Of a stretch of 64,000 nucleotides of DNA, positions 57,078 to 64,000 are shown one piece after another; the stretch's first letter is position 1; every line of letters starts with the position of its first letter. Location: contig NZ_JAROCB010000001.1 of NCBI RefSeq assembly GCF_030433675.1, positions 124,001 to 188,000 of the forward strand, read 5' to 3'. The notes below the pieces were generated by a model. It saw only the letters and a program-made list of their open reading frames with translations. It searched no databases and was not told where the DNA came from. The stretch comes from Leifsonia virtsii (GTDB taxonomy: Bacteria > Actinomycetota > Actinomycetes > Actinomycetales > Microbacteriaceae). A program made the translations under genes and the position numbers.

Positions 57078-57909
57078 GACCCGCTCATCCCACGTCTTCC
57101 GCTGGGTCACGATCGTCGTGCTGACCGTGTTCACGGTGGTCCCGCTGTACGTGATGATCACGTCGTCGGTGAAGCCGCTGTCGGAGGTGCAGTCCGCCTT
57201 CACCTGGTGGCCGCAGACGATCACCTTCCAGCCGTTCATCGACATGTGGTCGACGGTGCCGCTGGCGTCGTACTTCGTGAACAGCCTCATCGTGTCGAGC
57301 GCGGCGACGCTGATCTCGCTGGTCATCGCCGTGTTCGCCGCGTACGCGGTGTCGCGCTACCGGTTCAAGGGCCGCAGCGTCTTCACGACGACGGTGCTGT
57401 CGACCCAGATGTTCCCCGGCGTGCTGTTCCTGCTGCCGCTGTTCCTGATCTTCGTCAATATCAACCAGGCGACGGGCATCCAGCTCGTCGGCACGCGCTG
57501 GGGCCTCATCATCACGTACTTCACGTTCGTGCTGCCCTTCTCGATCTGGATGCTCGCCGGCTACTTCGACAACATCCCGCGCGAGCTCGACGAGGCAGCG
57601 AAGGTGGACGGCTCCGGCGCGATGGGCGCGCTCTGGCACGTGGTCATCCCGGCCGCCCGTCCCGGGCTCATCGCGGTCGCGATCTACTCGTTCATGACCA
57701 GTTGGGGCGAGGTGCTGTTCGCGTCGGTGATGACGACGGACGAGAACAGGACGCTCGCGGTCGGGCTGCAGCTGTACTCCACCCAGACCAACGTCTACTG
57801 GAACCAGATCATGGCGGCGTCGCTGGTGGTGTCCATCCCGATCGTGGTGGCGTTCCTGCTGCTGCAGCGCAACTTCGTCGCGGGCCTCACCGCCGGCGCG
57901 GTCAAGTGA
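57070..57909 (+). CDS. ABC sugar permease, MalG-type
   Basis: A 279-residue inner-membrane subunit with six helices; the EAA loop is LDEAAKVDGSGAMGALWHVVIPAARPGLIAVAIYSF. The ATG lies within the last codons of the first permease gene (8-bp overlap), so the two are cotranslated. It forms the second half of the channel. Its stop overlaps a GTG that could begin the glycosidase gene, keeping the cluster tightly coupled. Confidence 0.93.
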   Translation: MRETRSSHVFRWVTIVVLTVFTVVPLYVMITSSVKPLSEVQSAFTWWPQTITFQPFIDMWSTVPLASYFVNSLIVSSAATLISLVIAVFAAYAVSRYRFKGRSVFTTTVLSTQMFPGVLFLLPLFLIFVNINQATGIQLVGTRWGLIITYFTFVLPFSIWMLAGYFDNIPRELDEAAKVDGSGAMGALWHVVIPAARPGLIAVAIYSFMTSWGEVLFASVMTTDENRTLAVGLQLYSTQTNVYWNQIMAASLVVSIPIVVAFLLLQRNFVAGLTAGAVK

Positions 57910-57938
57910 GCCGCGGCTCCTCCCCGAAGAAAGGCATC

Positions 57939-59870
57939 ATGGATCGTCCCTCCCCGGTCTTGCAAGTCGGCGACGCCCCGGTGGTGTGGCTCGGCGCCAA
58001 CTTCTGGTCGCGCACTGGCGGCCCGCTGATGTGGACCCGCTACGACCCCGCGGTCGTGCGCGAGGAGCTGCGCGTGCTCGCCGACCACGGCCTCAACATG
58101 ACGCGCTCCTTCTTCTACTGGCCCGACTTCCATCCGACGCCCGACTCGCTCGACGAGCAGTGCGTGGCGAACTTCGCCGACTTCCTCGACGCGCACACCG
58201 AGGCGGGCATGACGACGGTGCCGACGTTCCTGGTCGGGCACATGTCGGGCGAGAACTGGGACCCGGTGTGGCGGGAGGGGCGCGACCTGTACCGCGACGT
58301 CTGGTTCGTCGGGCGGCAGGCCTGGTACGTGCGGGAGCTGACGGCGCGGTTCGCCTCGCACGCCGCGGTCGCCGGGTGGCTGCTGACCAACGAGGTGCCG
58401 ATCTACGGCGGGGAGGCGCCGCGTCCCATCGTCGACGCCTGGGCGTCGCTGCTGGTGGATGCGGTGCGCGCGGGCGGCGGGACGCAGCCGGTCGCGGTCG
58501 GCGACGGCGCGTGGGGGATCGAGACGACGGGACACGACAACGGCTTCTCGGTGCGCGACCTGGCGGAGTTCAACGACTTCATCGGGCCCCACGTGTACCG
58601 GATGGAGACCGACCAGATCCGGCAGCACCTGAAGGCGGCGTTCATCGCGGAGCTGTCGGCGACCCACGGTCTCCCGGTGATCATGGAGGAGTTCGGGCTG
58701 ACCAGCGACTTCGTGTCGGACGCGGGCGCTGCCTCCTACTACCGGCAGCTGCTGTACTCGACGCTGCTGGCGGGCGCGACCGGCTGGATCGCCTGGAACA
58801 ACACCGACTACGACGACCTCGCCGACCAGCGGCCGTACTCGCACCATCCGTTCGAGATGCACTTCGGCATCACCGACCGGCACGGCAACCCGAAGCCGCC
58901 GCTGCGCGAGCTGGCGCGGTTCGCCGCGGACCTCGCCGCGATCGACCTGCCGCAGGTGCGCCGGTCGCCGGTGGATGCCGCGCTCGTCGTGCCGTCGCAC
59001 CTCGCCGAGGACTACCCGTTCACCAACGAGGCCGAGCGCGCGCACATCGTGGCGACCGGCGAGCAGGCCTACGTGGCGGCGCACGAGGCGCACATCCCGG
59101 TCGCCGTGGTGCGCGAGAAGGCCGACGGCGGGCTGCCGGCCGGGTACGGGCTGTACCTGCTGCCCTCGGTGAAGCAGCTGTGCGCGACCTCGTGGGAGCA
59201 GCTGGTGTCGCTCGCGCGCGACGGCGCGACCGTGTACGCGTCGTACTCTCACGGGACGAGCGGCGTGCAGCGCGGGCCGTGGTGGGCGCACACCGAGGAG
59301 CTGTTCGGGGTGCGGATGGACTCGGCGTACGGCCTCGCGGAGCCGGTCGCGGACGACACCGTGGTGCTGCGGTTCACCTCCGACTTCGGTCCGCTCACGG
59401 CCGGCACGGAGCTGCGCTTCGCGGCCGCCGGCAACGAGAACGGGCGCACGTACCTGCCGGTGCGGGCGACCTCGGGAGAGGTGGTGGCGGTCGACGCGCA
59501 CGGCCGCCCGGCGATCGTGGTGCAGGAGCACGGTGCGGGACGCGCGGTGCTGTCGACGTATCCGCTCGAGTTCTTCGCGTCGGCGCAGGCGCGGGTGAAC
59601 CCCGAGCAGACCTGGCGGCTGTACGACGCGCTTGCGGCGGTGGCGGACGTCGAGCGGGACGTGCTCCTCGACGATCCGCGAGTCTTCACCGACACGCTGG
59701 TGCACGCCGACGGCCGCCGGTTCGTCGTGTTCCTCTCGCAGCACGAGACCCCCGTCACCGTGACCCCGTCCGTCCCCGGCGGCACCCTCACGGCCCTCGA
59801 CGGCACTCCGTCTCCCGCGCTCGAGCTCGCCCCCTACGGCGCCGCCCTCCGCCTCCTCACCCTCGACTGA
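57939..59870 (+). CDS. clan GH-A glycoside hydrolase (GH5-like, candidate N-glycan-core beta-mannosidase)
   Basis: A 643-residue cytoplasmic glycosidase without signal peptide. An N-terminal TIM barrel (about 10-310) has the acid/base glutamate in AGWLLTNEVPIYGG (Glu152) and the likely nucleophile in GLPVIMEEFGLTSD (Glu251), both in the Asn-Glu and Glu-Phe-Gly context of GH5 and related families. It is followed by a beta-galactosidase trimerisation-like alpha/beta domain (about 340-500) and a beta domain. Bifidobacterial and soil-actinobacterial GH5_18 enzymes with this architecture cleave Man-beta-1,4-GlcNAc from N-glycan cores, next to an ABC importer. ATG at 57939 with AAAGG; a GTG at 57906 is an alternative. 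Confidence 0.72.
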   Translation: MDRPSPVLQVGDAPVVWLGANFWSRTGGPLMWTRYDPAVVREELRVLADHGLNMTRSFFYWPDFHPTPDSLDEQCVANFADFLDAHTEAGMTTVPTFLVGHMSGENWDPVWREGRDLYRDVWFVGRQAWYVRELTARFASHAAVAGWLLTNEVPIYGGEAPRPIVDAWASLLVDAVRAGGGTQPVAVGDGAWGIETTGHDNGFSVRDLAEFNDFIGPHVYRMETDQIRQHLKAAFIAELSATHGLPVIMEEFGLTSDFVSDAGAASYYRQLLYSTLLAGATGWIAWNNTDYDDLADQRPYSHHPFEMHFGITDRHGNPKPPLRELARFAADLAAIDLPQVRRSPVDAALVVPSHLAEDYPFTNEAERAHIVATGEQAYVAAHEAHIPVAVVREKADGGLPAGYGLYLLPSVKQLCATSWEQLVSLARDGATVYASYSHGTSGVQRGPWWAHTEELFGVRMDSAYGLAEPVADDTVVLRFTSDFGPLTAGTELRFAAAGNENGRTYLPVRATSGEVVAVDAHGRPAIVVQEHGAGRAVLSTYPLEFFASAQARVNPEQTWRLYDALAAVADVERDVLLDDPRVFTDTLVHADGRRFVVFLSQHETPVTVTPSVPGGTLTALDGTPSPALELAPYGAALRLLTLD

Positions 59871-59884
59871 CCCACTCCCTCCGT

Positions 59885-59942
59885 CGAGTCCGCAAAGACT
59901 ACACGCGACACGCCGTCGGAGCGTGCAGTCTTTGCGGACTCG
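59885..59942. terminator. 22-bp intergenic hairpin, inverted copy of the 6705 element
   Basis: Arms 59885-59906 and 59921-59942 pair at 21 of 22 positions; the loop GACACGCCGTCGGA is, read on the other strand, 12 of 14 identical to the loop of the 6705 element. It lies between the converging glycosidase and ramB genes. Confidence 0.7.
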
Positions 59943-59951
59943 ATGGTGGGG

Positions 59952-61424
59952 TCAGGCGGGGGCGTGGCGGTCGAGGAAGGCGTAGACCTCGGTGGGGTCG
60001 ACGCCGGGGAAGGTGCCGGTCGGGAGGGCCGCGAGCAGGGAGGTGGGCGTGCGGGCGGCGGGCCACGCCATCCCGGTCCAGCGGTCCGCGAGCGCGGCGG
60101 GCGGCCGCCGGCAGCACGACTCGTCGGGGCAGCGCGACACGGCGCGGTGCGGCGTCTCCCGGCCGCGGAACCACTTCACGTGCGCGAACGGGACGCCGAC
60201 GCTGACCGAGTAGTCGCCCTCCTTCGCCTTCTCCACGCGTGACGTGCACCAGAACGTGCCGCTCGTGGTGTCCGTGTACTGGTAGTACGGGCTGAACCGG
60301 TCGGCCACATCGAACACCGTGCGCGCGGTCCAGCTGCGGCACACCGGCGTGCCCTCCACCGCTCCGAGCGCATCCGAAGGGAACACCACCGCGTCGTTCT
60401 CGTACGCCTTGATGATGGTGCCCGACTCGTGCACCTTCATGAAGTGCACCGGGATGCCGAGCCGCGCGGTGGCGAGGTTGGTGAACCGGTGCGCGGCGGT
60501 CTCGTACGACACCGCGAACGCGTCGCGGAGGTCCTCCATCGAGATGCGGCGGAAGTTCTTCGCCTCGGTGAGGAACGCCACTGCGTCCTTCTCGGGAAGG
60601 AGCAGCGCCGCGGTCAGGTAGTTGGTCTCCACCCGCTGTCGCAGAAAATCGGCGTAGTTTCTCGGCTCGTCGTGGCCGAGCACGTGCGAGGCGAAGGCCT
60701 GCAGGATGGGCGAGCGCGAGTCCCGTGAGGCCGACTGCTCGGTGGGCAGGTAGATGCGCCCGTTCCGCCGGTCGGTCACCGAGCGGGTGGAGTGCGGGAG
60801 GTCGCCGACGTAGTGCAGCGAGTACCCGAGGTGGTCGGCCATGTCGGTCACCGTCTGGTGCGACACCGGCCCTCCGGTGTGCCCGACGGCGGAGAGCAGG
60901 TCGGCCGCGATCGTCTCGAGCTCGGCGAAGTGATTGTCGCGCGCCCGCATGGTCGCGCGCAGCTCCGCGTTGGCGCGGCGGGCCTCCTCCGGGGTGGCGG
61001 CGCGCTCGCGGTGCAGCCGCTCGACCTCCTGGTGCAGCGCCAGGATCGCCTGCAATGTCGCGTCGGGAACGGTCCGCCCCACCCGCACGGGGTCGATCCC
61101 GAGGGAGGCGAACACCGGTCCGCGCTGCGCCCGCTCGACCGCGATCTCGAGGGCCGCGCGCTCGTCCGGCGGCTCCGGCGCGAGCAGGTCGTCGACCGTG
61201 ACCTCCAGTGCGGCCGCGATCTGCCGCAGCTGCGCGAGCCGCGGCTCGCGGTTGCCGTTCTCGATCGTGGACACCTGCGACGGCGCGCGGTCGAGCGCCG
61301 CGGCCAGCGCCTCCAGGGTCATCCCGCGCCGCTGCCGGAACGCGCGGATGCGGCGGCCGAGGGTGAGCGCGTCGGCCGCGGGGGCCTCGTCGTGCACGTC
61401 GTCGATGACGGTCATGCCAGCCAT
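59952..61424 (-). CDS. ramB: RamB-like XRE/short-chain fatty-acyl regulator
   Basis: A 490-residue regulator. An N-terminal HTH_3 domain ([52 protein letters not shown]) is followed by a long helical region, an IrrE/ImmA-like peptidase-type domain (about 190-310; here [15 protein letters not shown] has only part of the HEXXH motif), and a C-terminal short-chain fatty-acyl regulator domain with clustered cysteines ([12 protein letters not shown]). RamB represses acetate and glyoxylate genes in Corynebacterium and Mycobacterium. Divergent from aceA, which it should control. Start is set at 61424, since a candidate operator lies just upstream; two other ATGs in frame (61451, 61415) are possible. 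Confidence 0.9.
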   Translation of the reverse strand: MAGMTVIDDVHDEAPAADALTLGRRIRAFRQRRGMTLEALAAALDRAPSQVSTIENGNREPRLAQLRQIAAALEVTVDDLLAPEPPDERAALEIAVERAQRGPVFASLGIDPVRVGRTVPDATLQAILALHQEVERLHRERAATPEEARRANAELRATMRARDNHFAELETIAADLLSAVGHTGGPVSHQTVTDMADHLGYSLHYVGDLPHSTRSVTDRRNGRIYLPTEQSASRDSRSPILQAFASHVLGHDEPRNYADFLRQRVETNYLTAALLLPEKDAVAFLTEAKNFRRISMEDLRDAFAVSYETAAHRFTNLATARLGIPVHFMKVHESGTIIKAYENDAVVFPSDALGAVEGTPVCRSWTARTVFDVADRFSPYYQYTDTTSGTFWCTSRVEKAKEGDYSVSVGVPFAHVKWFRGRETPHRAVSRCPDESCCRRPPAALADRWTGMAWPAARTPTSLLAALPTGTFPGVDPTEVYAFLDRHAPA

Positions 61425-61442
61425 GGTGACACCGCCGCGAAG

Positions 61443-61457
61443 TTCTGGCAAACAGAA
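61443..61457. promoter_or_regulatory. inverted repeat TTCTG-N5-CAGAA, candidate RamB site
   Basis: TTCTG (61443-61447) and CAGAA (61453-61457) flank GCAAA, which resembles the TTTGC core of RamB sites read on the other strand. It lies just before the ramB start and about 100 bases before aceA. Confidence 0.45.
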
Positions 61458-61559
61458 GAACGGCCGGATTTCTGTCCGCCGATCCGGTCACGGGGCGGTG
61501 CGCAGGGCGAAGGATCGTGTCATCCGATCAGACCGATGATCCGACCGATGGAGGTCACC

Positions 61560-62867
61560 ATGAGCACCGACAACCGTCCAGGCGACACCACGCAGACCCC
61601 CGCCGAGCTCCAGCTGGAGTGGGACGCGGACCCGCGCTGGACCGGCATCCGCCGCGACTACACGGCCGACGACGTCGTGGCCCTGCGCGGACCGGTCCGC
61701 GAGGAGCAGACCCTCGCCCGCCGCGGCGCCGAGCGGCTCTGGCAGCTGCTGCAGCGCGAGAGCACGCCGGAGGATCCGCGCTGGGTCGCCGCCCTCGGCG
61801 CACTGACCGGCAACCAGGCCGTGCAGCAGGTGCGCGCAGGGCTCGAGGCGATCTACCTCTCCGGCTGGCAGGTCGCCGCCGACGCCAACCTGGCCGGGCA
61901 GACCTACCCCGACCAGAGCCTGTACCCGGCGAACTCGGTCCCCGCCGTCGTCCGCCGCATCAACAACGCGCTGCTGCGCGCCGGTCAGATCGAGGGCACC
62001 GACGGGCCGGTCGCCGAGTGGATGGCGCCGATCGTCGCCGACGCCGAGGCCGGCTTCGGCGGCCCGCTGAACGCCTACGAGCTCATGCACGGCATGATCC
62101 AGGCGGGGGCCGCGGGCGTCCACTGGGAGGACCAGCTGGCCAGCGAGAAGAAGTGCGGGCACATGGGCGGCAAGGTGCTCATCCCGACCGGGCAGCACAT
62201 CCGCACCCTGAACGCCGCCCGGCTCGCGGCCGACGTGGCGGGCGTGCCCACCATCGTCATCGCGCGCACCGACGCGCTCGCCGCCACCCTGCTCACGAGC
62301 GACCACGACGAGCGCGACCGGCCGTTCCTCACCGGCACCCGCACGGCGGAGGGCTTCTACGAGGTGCGCAACGGGATCGACCCGGTCATCGCCCGCGGCC
62401 TCGCCTACGCGCCGTACGCGGACCTGCTCTGGGTGGAGTCCGCCGAGCCCGACCTGGAGCTCGCCCGCCGCTTCGCGGAGGCCGTGCACGCCGAGTTCCC
62501 CGGCAAGAAGCTCGCCTACAACTGCTCGCCGTCGTTCAACTGGCGCCGCCACCTCGACGACGAGACGATCGCCCGGTTCCAGCGGGAGCTGGCGGCGATG
62601 GGCTATGCCTTCCAGTTCATTACGCTGGCCGGCTTCCACGCCCTCAATCACTCCATGTTCAGGCTCGCCCGGGACTACTCCACCCGGCACATGAGCGCCT
62701 ACGTCGACCTGCAGGAGGCGGAATTCGCCTCCGAGGCCGACGGGTACACGGCGACCCGCCACCAGCGGGAGGTCGGCACCGGCTATTTCGACCGCGTCGC
62801 GAGCGCGCTCAACCCCGACAGCGCAACGCTCGCCCTGGCCGGATCCACCGAAGCACACCAGTTCTGA
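61560..62867 (+). CDS. aceA: isocitrate lyase
   Basis: First enzyme of the glyoxylate shunt, splitting isocitrate to glyoxylate and succinate. The 435-residue protein carries the catalytic signature KKCGHM (from Lys197; Cys199 active site) and the flanking [11 protein letters not shown] and [17 protein letters not shown] motifs; the length is that of the bacterial class. ATG at 61560 with GGAGG five bases before; the in-frame region upstream is the ramB antisense. Malate synthase follows after 11 bases, so the two are one operon. Expression is probably controlled by RamB, divergent next door. Confidence 0.97.
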   Translation: MSTDNRPGDTTQTPAELQLEWDADPRWTGIRRDYTADDVVALRGPVREEQTLARRGAERLWQLLQRESTPEDPRWVAALGALTGNQAVQQVRAGLEAIYLSGWQVAADANLAGQTYPDQSLYPANSVPAVVRRINNALLRAGQIEGTDGPVAEWMAPIVADAEAGFGGPLNAYELMHGMIQAGAAGVHWEDQLASEKKCGHMGGKVLIPTGQHIRTLNAARLAADVAGVPTIVIARTDALAATLLTSDHDERDRPFLTGTRTAEGFYEVRNGIDPVIARGLAYAPYADLLWVESAEPDLELARRFAEAVHAEFPGKKLAYNCSPSFNWRRHLDDETIARFQRELAAMGYAFQFITLAGFHALNHSMFRLARDYSTRHMSAYVDLQEAEFASEADGYTATRHQREVGTGYFDRVASALNPDSATLALAGSTEAHQF

Positions 62868-62878
62868 GGAGAACGACC

Positions 62879-64000
62879 ATGATCCAGATCACCGGGCCGC
62901 GGATCGACCGCGGCGACGACATCCTGACCCCGGAGGCCATCGCCTTCGTCGACCACCTGCACCACGCGTTCGCCGCCCGGCGGCAGGAGCTGCTGGCCGA
63001 GCGCCGCCGCCACCGCGAGGAGGCCGGCAACGGCCGCGACCCCCGCTTCCTGAGCAGCACGGCCGCCATCCGCGAGGACGGCAGCTGGCGTGTGGCGGGC
63101 GCCGGCCCCGGCCTCGAGGACCGCCGGGTCGAGATCACCGGCCCGACCGACCCGAAGATGGCGATCAACGCGCTCAACTCGGGCGCCCGGGTCTGGCTCG
63201 CCGACCTGGAGGACGCGACCAGCCCCACCTGGGCGAACATCGTCGGCGGCCAGCGCACCCTGTACGACGCCGTGCGAGGTCGGCTCGCCTTCACCAGCCC
63301 GGAGGGCAAGGACTACCGGGTCACCACGCCGTTCGAGCACACGCCGACCATCGTGATGCGCCCGCGCGGCTGGCACCTGGTGGAGAAGCACCTCGCCTTC
63401 ACCGACCGGGCCGGCCGCTCCACCCCGGCCAGCGCCTCGCTCACCGACTTCGGGCTGTACTTCTGGCACAACGCCCAGGCGCTGGTGGATGCGGGACGCG
63501 GGCCGTACTTCTACCTCCCGAAGCTGGAGTCGCACCTGGAGGCGCGGCTGTGGAACGACATCTTCGTCTTCGCGCAGCAGCGCATCGGGATGCCGGTCGG
63601 CACCATCCGGGCGACCGTGCTCATCGAGACGATCCCCGCGGCCTTCGAGATGGACGAGATCCTGTACGAGTTGCGCGACCATTGCGCGGGCCTGAACGCC
63701 GGCCGCTGGGACTACATCTTCTCGATGATCAAGACGTTCCAGGGCCGCGGGCGCCGGTTCGCGTTCGGCGACCGCGACCGCATCACGATGACCGTGCCGT
63801 TCATGCGGGCGTACACGGAACTGCTGGTCGCCACCTGCCACCGCCGCGGCGCGCACGCGATCGGCGGGATGAGCGCCTTCATCCCGAACCGGAGGGATGC
63901 GGAGGCGACCGAGCGGGCGCTGCGGAAGGTCGCCGACGACAAGCGGCGGGAGGCCGGCGACGGCTTCGACGGCACGTGGGTGGCGCATCCCGACCTCATC
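62879..64000 (+). CDS. aceB: malate synthase A (3' end outside window)
   Basis: Second glyoxylate-shunt enzyme, condensing glyoxylate and acetyl-CoA to malate. The first 374 residues are present, with the frame open to the last base. Seen are [21 protein letters not shown] near the start, [35 protein letters not shown] (catalytic Asp-Glu region), [57 protein letters not shown], and [20 protein letters not shown]. The glyoxylate-shunt (AceB) isoform is indicated by length and order with aceA. ATG at 62879 with GAGGAG before it. Confidence 0.95.
   Translation, partial: MIQITGPRIDRGDDILTPEAIAFVDHLHHAFAARRQELLAERRRHREEAGNGRDPRFLSSTAAIREDGSWRVAGAGPGLEDRRVEITGPTDPKMAINALNSGARVWLADLEDATSPTWANIVGGQRTLYDAVRGRLAFTSPEGKDYRVTTPFEHTPTIVMRPRGWHLVEKHLAFTDRAGRSTPASASLTDFGLYFWHNAQALVDAGRGPYFYLPKLESHLEARLWNDIFVFAQQRIGMPVGTIRATVLIETIPAAFEMDEILYELRDHCAGLNAGRWDYIFSMIKTFQGRGRRFAFGDRDRITMTVPFMRAYTELLVATCHRRGAHAIGGMSAFIPNRRDAEATERALRKVADDKRREAGDGFDGTWVAHPDLI

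Overview
The window comes from a high-GC actinobacterium, most likely a member of Microbacteriaceae close to Leifsonia. The evidence is the codon use, the mycobacteria-like greA / DUF4307 / small membrane protein / hemolysin III / uppS neighbourhood, families typical of that group (DUF6264-like and a tandem DUF7882 pair), and many genes with a TANNNT box placed 6-8 bases before the start codon, as expected for leaderless mRNAs. I saw no rRNA, tRNA, insertion sequence, prophage or CRISPR array. The window opens inside an AI-2E family transporter gene and closes inside malate synthase (aceB).

Bases 1-25,000 are mostly core housekeeping. They hold threonine ammonia-lyase, greA, DUF4307, a possible remnant of mca, LysE exporter/Lrp, hemolysin III, a Z-prenyl diphosphate synthase, a class V aminotransferase-fold enzyme, a PIN-PhoH ATPase with a structured 5' leader, a P-loop kinase, fumarase, carbonic anhydrase, exonuclease VII (xseB, xseA), ispH, an HxlR/quinone-reductase pair, class II aldolase and GlpX bisphosphatase in divergent arrangement, rmuC, a DnaQ-like exonuclease, a methyltransferase and ychF. 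Bases 24,300-28,810 are a patchy region of small orphan genes, with one gene broken by an amber codon, one gene cut off at its 3' end, and a secreted coiled-coil protein with a metallopeptidase-like tail.

Bases 28,814-36,368 form a divergent catabolic island. Leftward are a YheO/DauR-like regulator, KDG kinase, KDPG aldolase and a rhodanese. Rightward are an MHS-type transporter, a D-serine dehydratase/D-threonine aldolase-fold PLP enzyme, a D-aminoacylase-family deacylase and RidA. Read together they fit catabolism of N-acetyl-D-glucosaminate (the oxidised end unit of LPMO-cut chitin): uptake, deacetylation, PLP-dependent loss of ammonia with RidA help to KDG, phosphorylation, and aldol cleavage to pyruvate and glyceraldehyde-3-phosphate. 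This is the most interesting system in the window.

Bases 36,500-46,900 are mixed: TelA, acetyltransferase, hydrolase, MgtC, an MFS exporter, the DUF7882 pair, DUF4287, an oxidoreductase and a NYN/LOTUS protein. Bases 46,956-53,222 look like an amine or beta-amino-acid catabolic cluster (class III transaminase, MmsA, PucR regulator, FAD amine oxidase). Bases 53,382-59,870 are a LacI-controlled ABC sugar importer with a cytoplasmic clan GH-A glycosidase. Bases 59,952-64,000 are the glyoxylate shunt, with RamB-like regulator, aceA and aceB.

Two non-coding patterns run through the window. First, intergenic spaces carry long, nearly perfect hairpins with differing arms; several share a CGACACGCCG core, and two (6705 and 59885) are inverted copies of one element. 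Second, two unrelated intergenic sites carry arrays of an 11-bp palindrome, TTCGTSACGAA, repeated at exactly 20-bp spacing.
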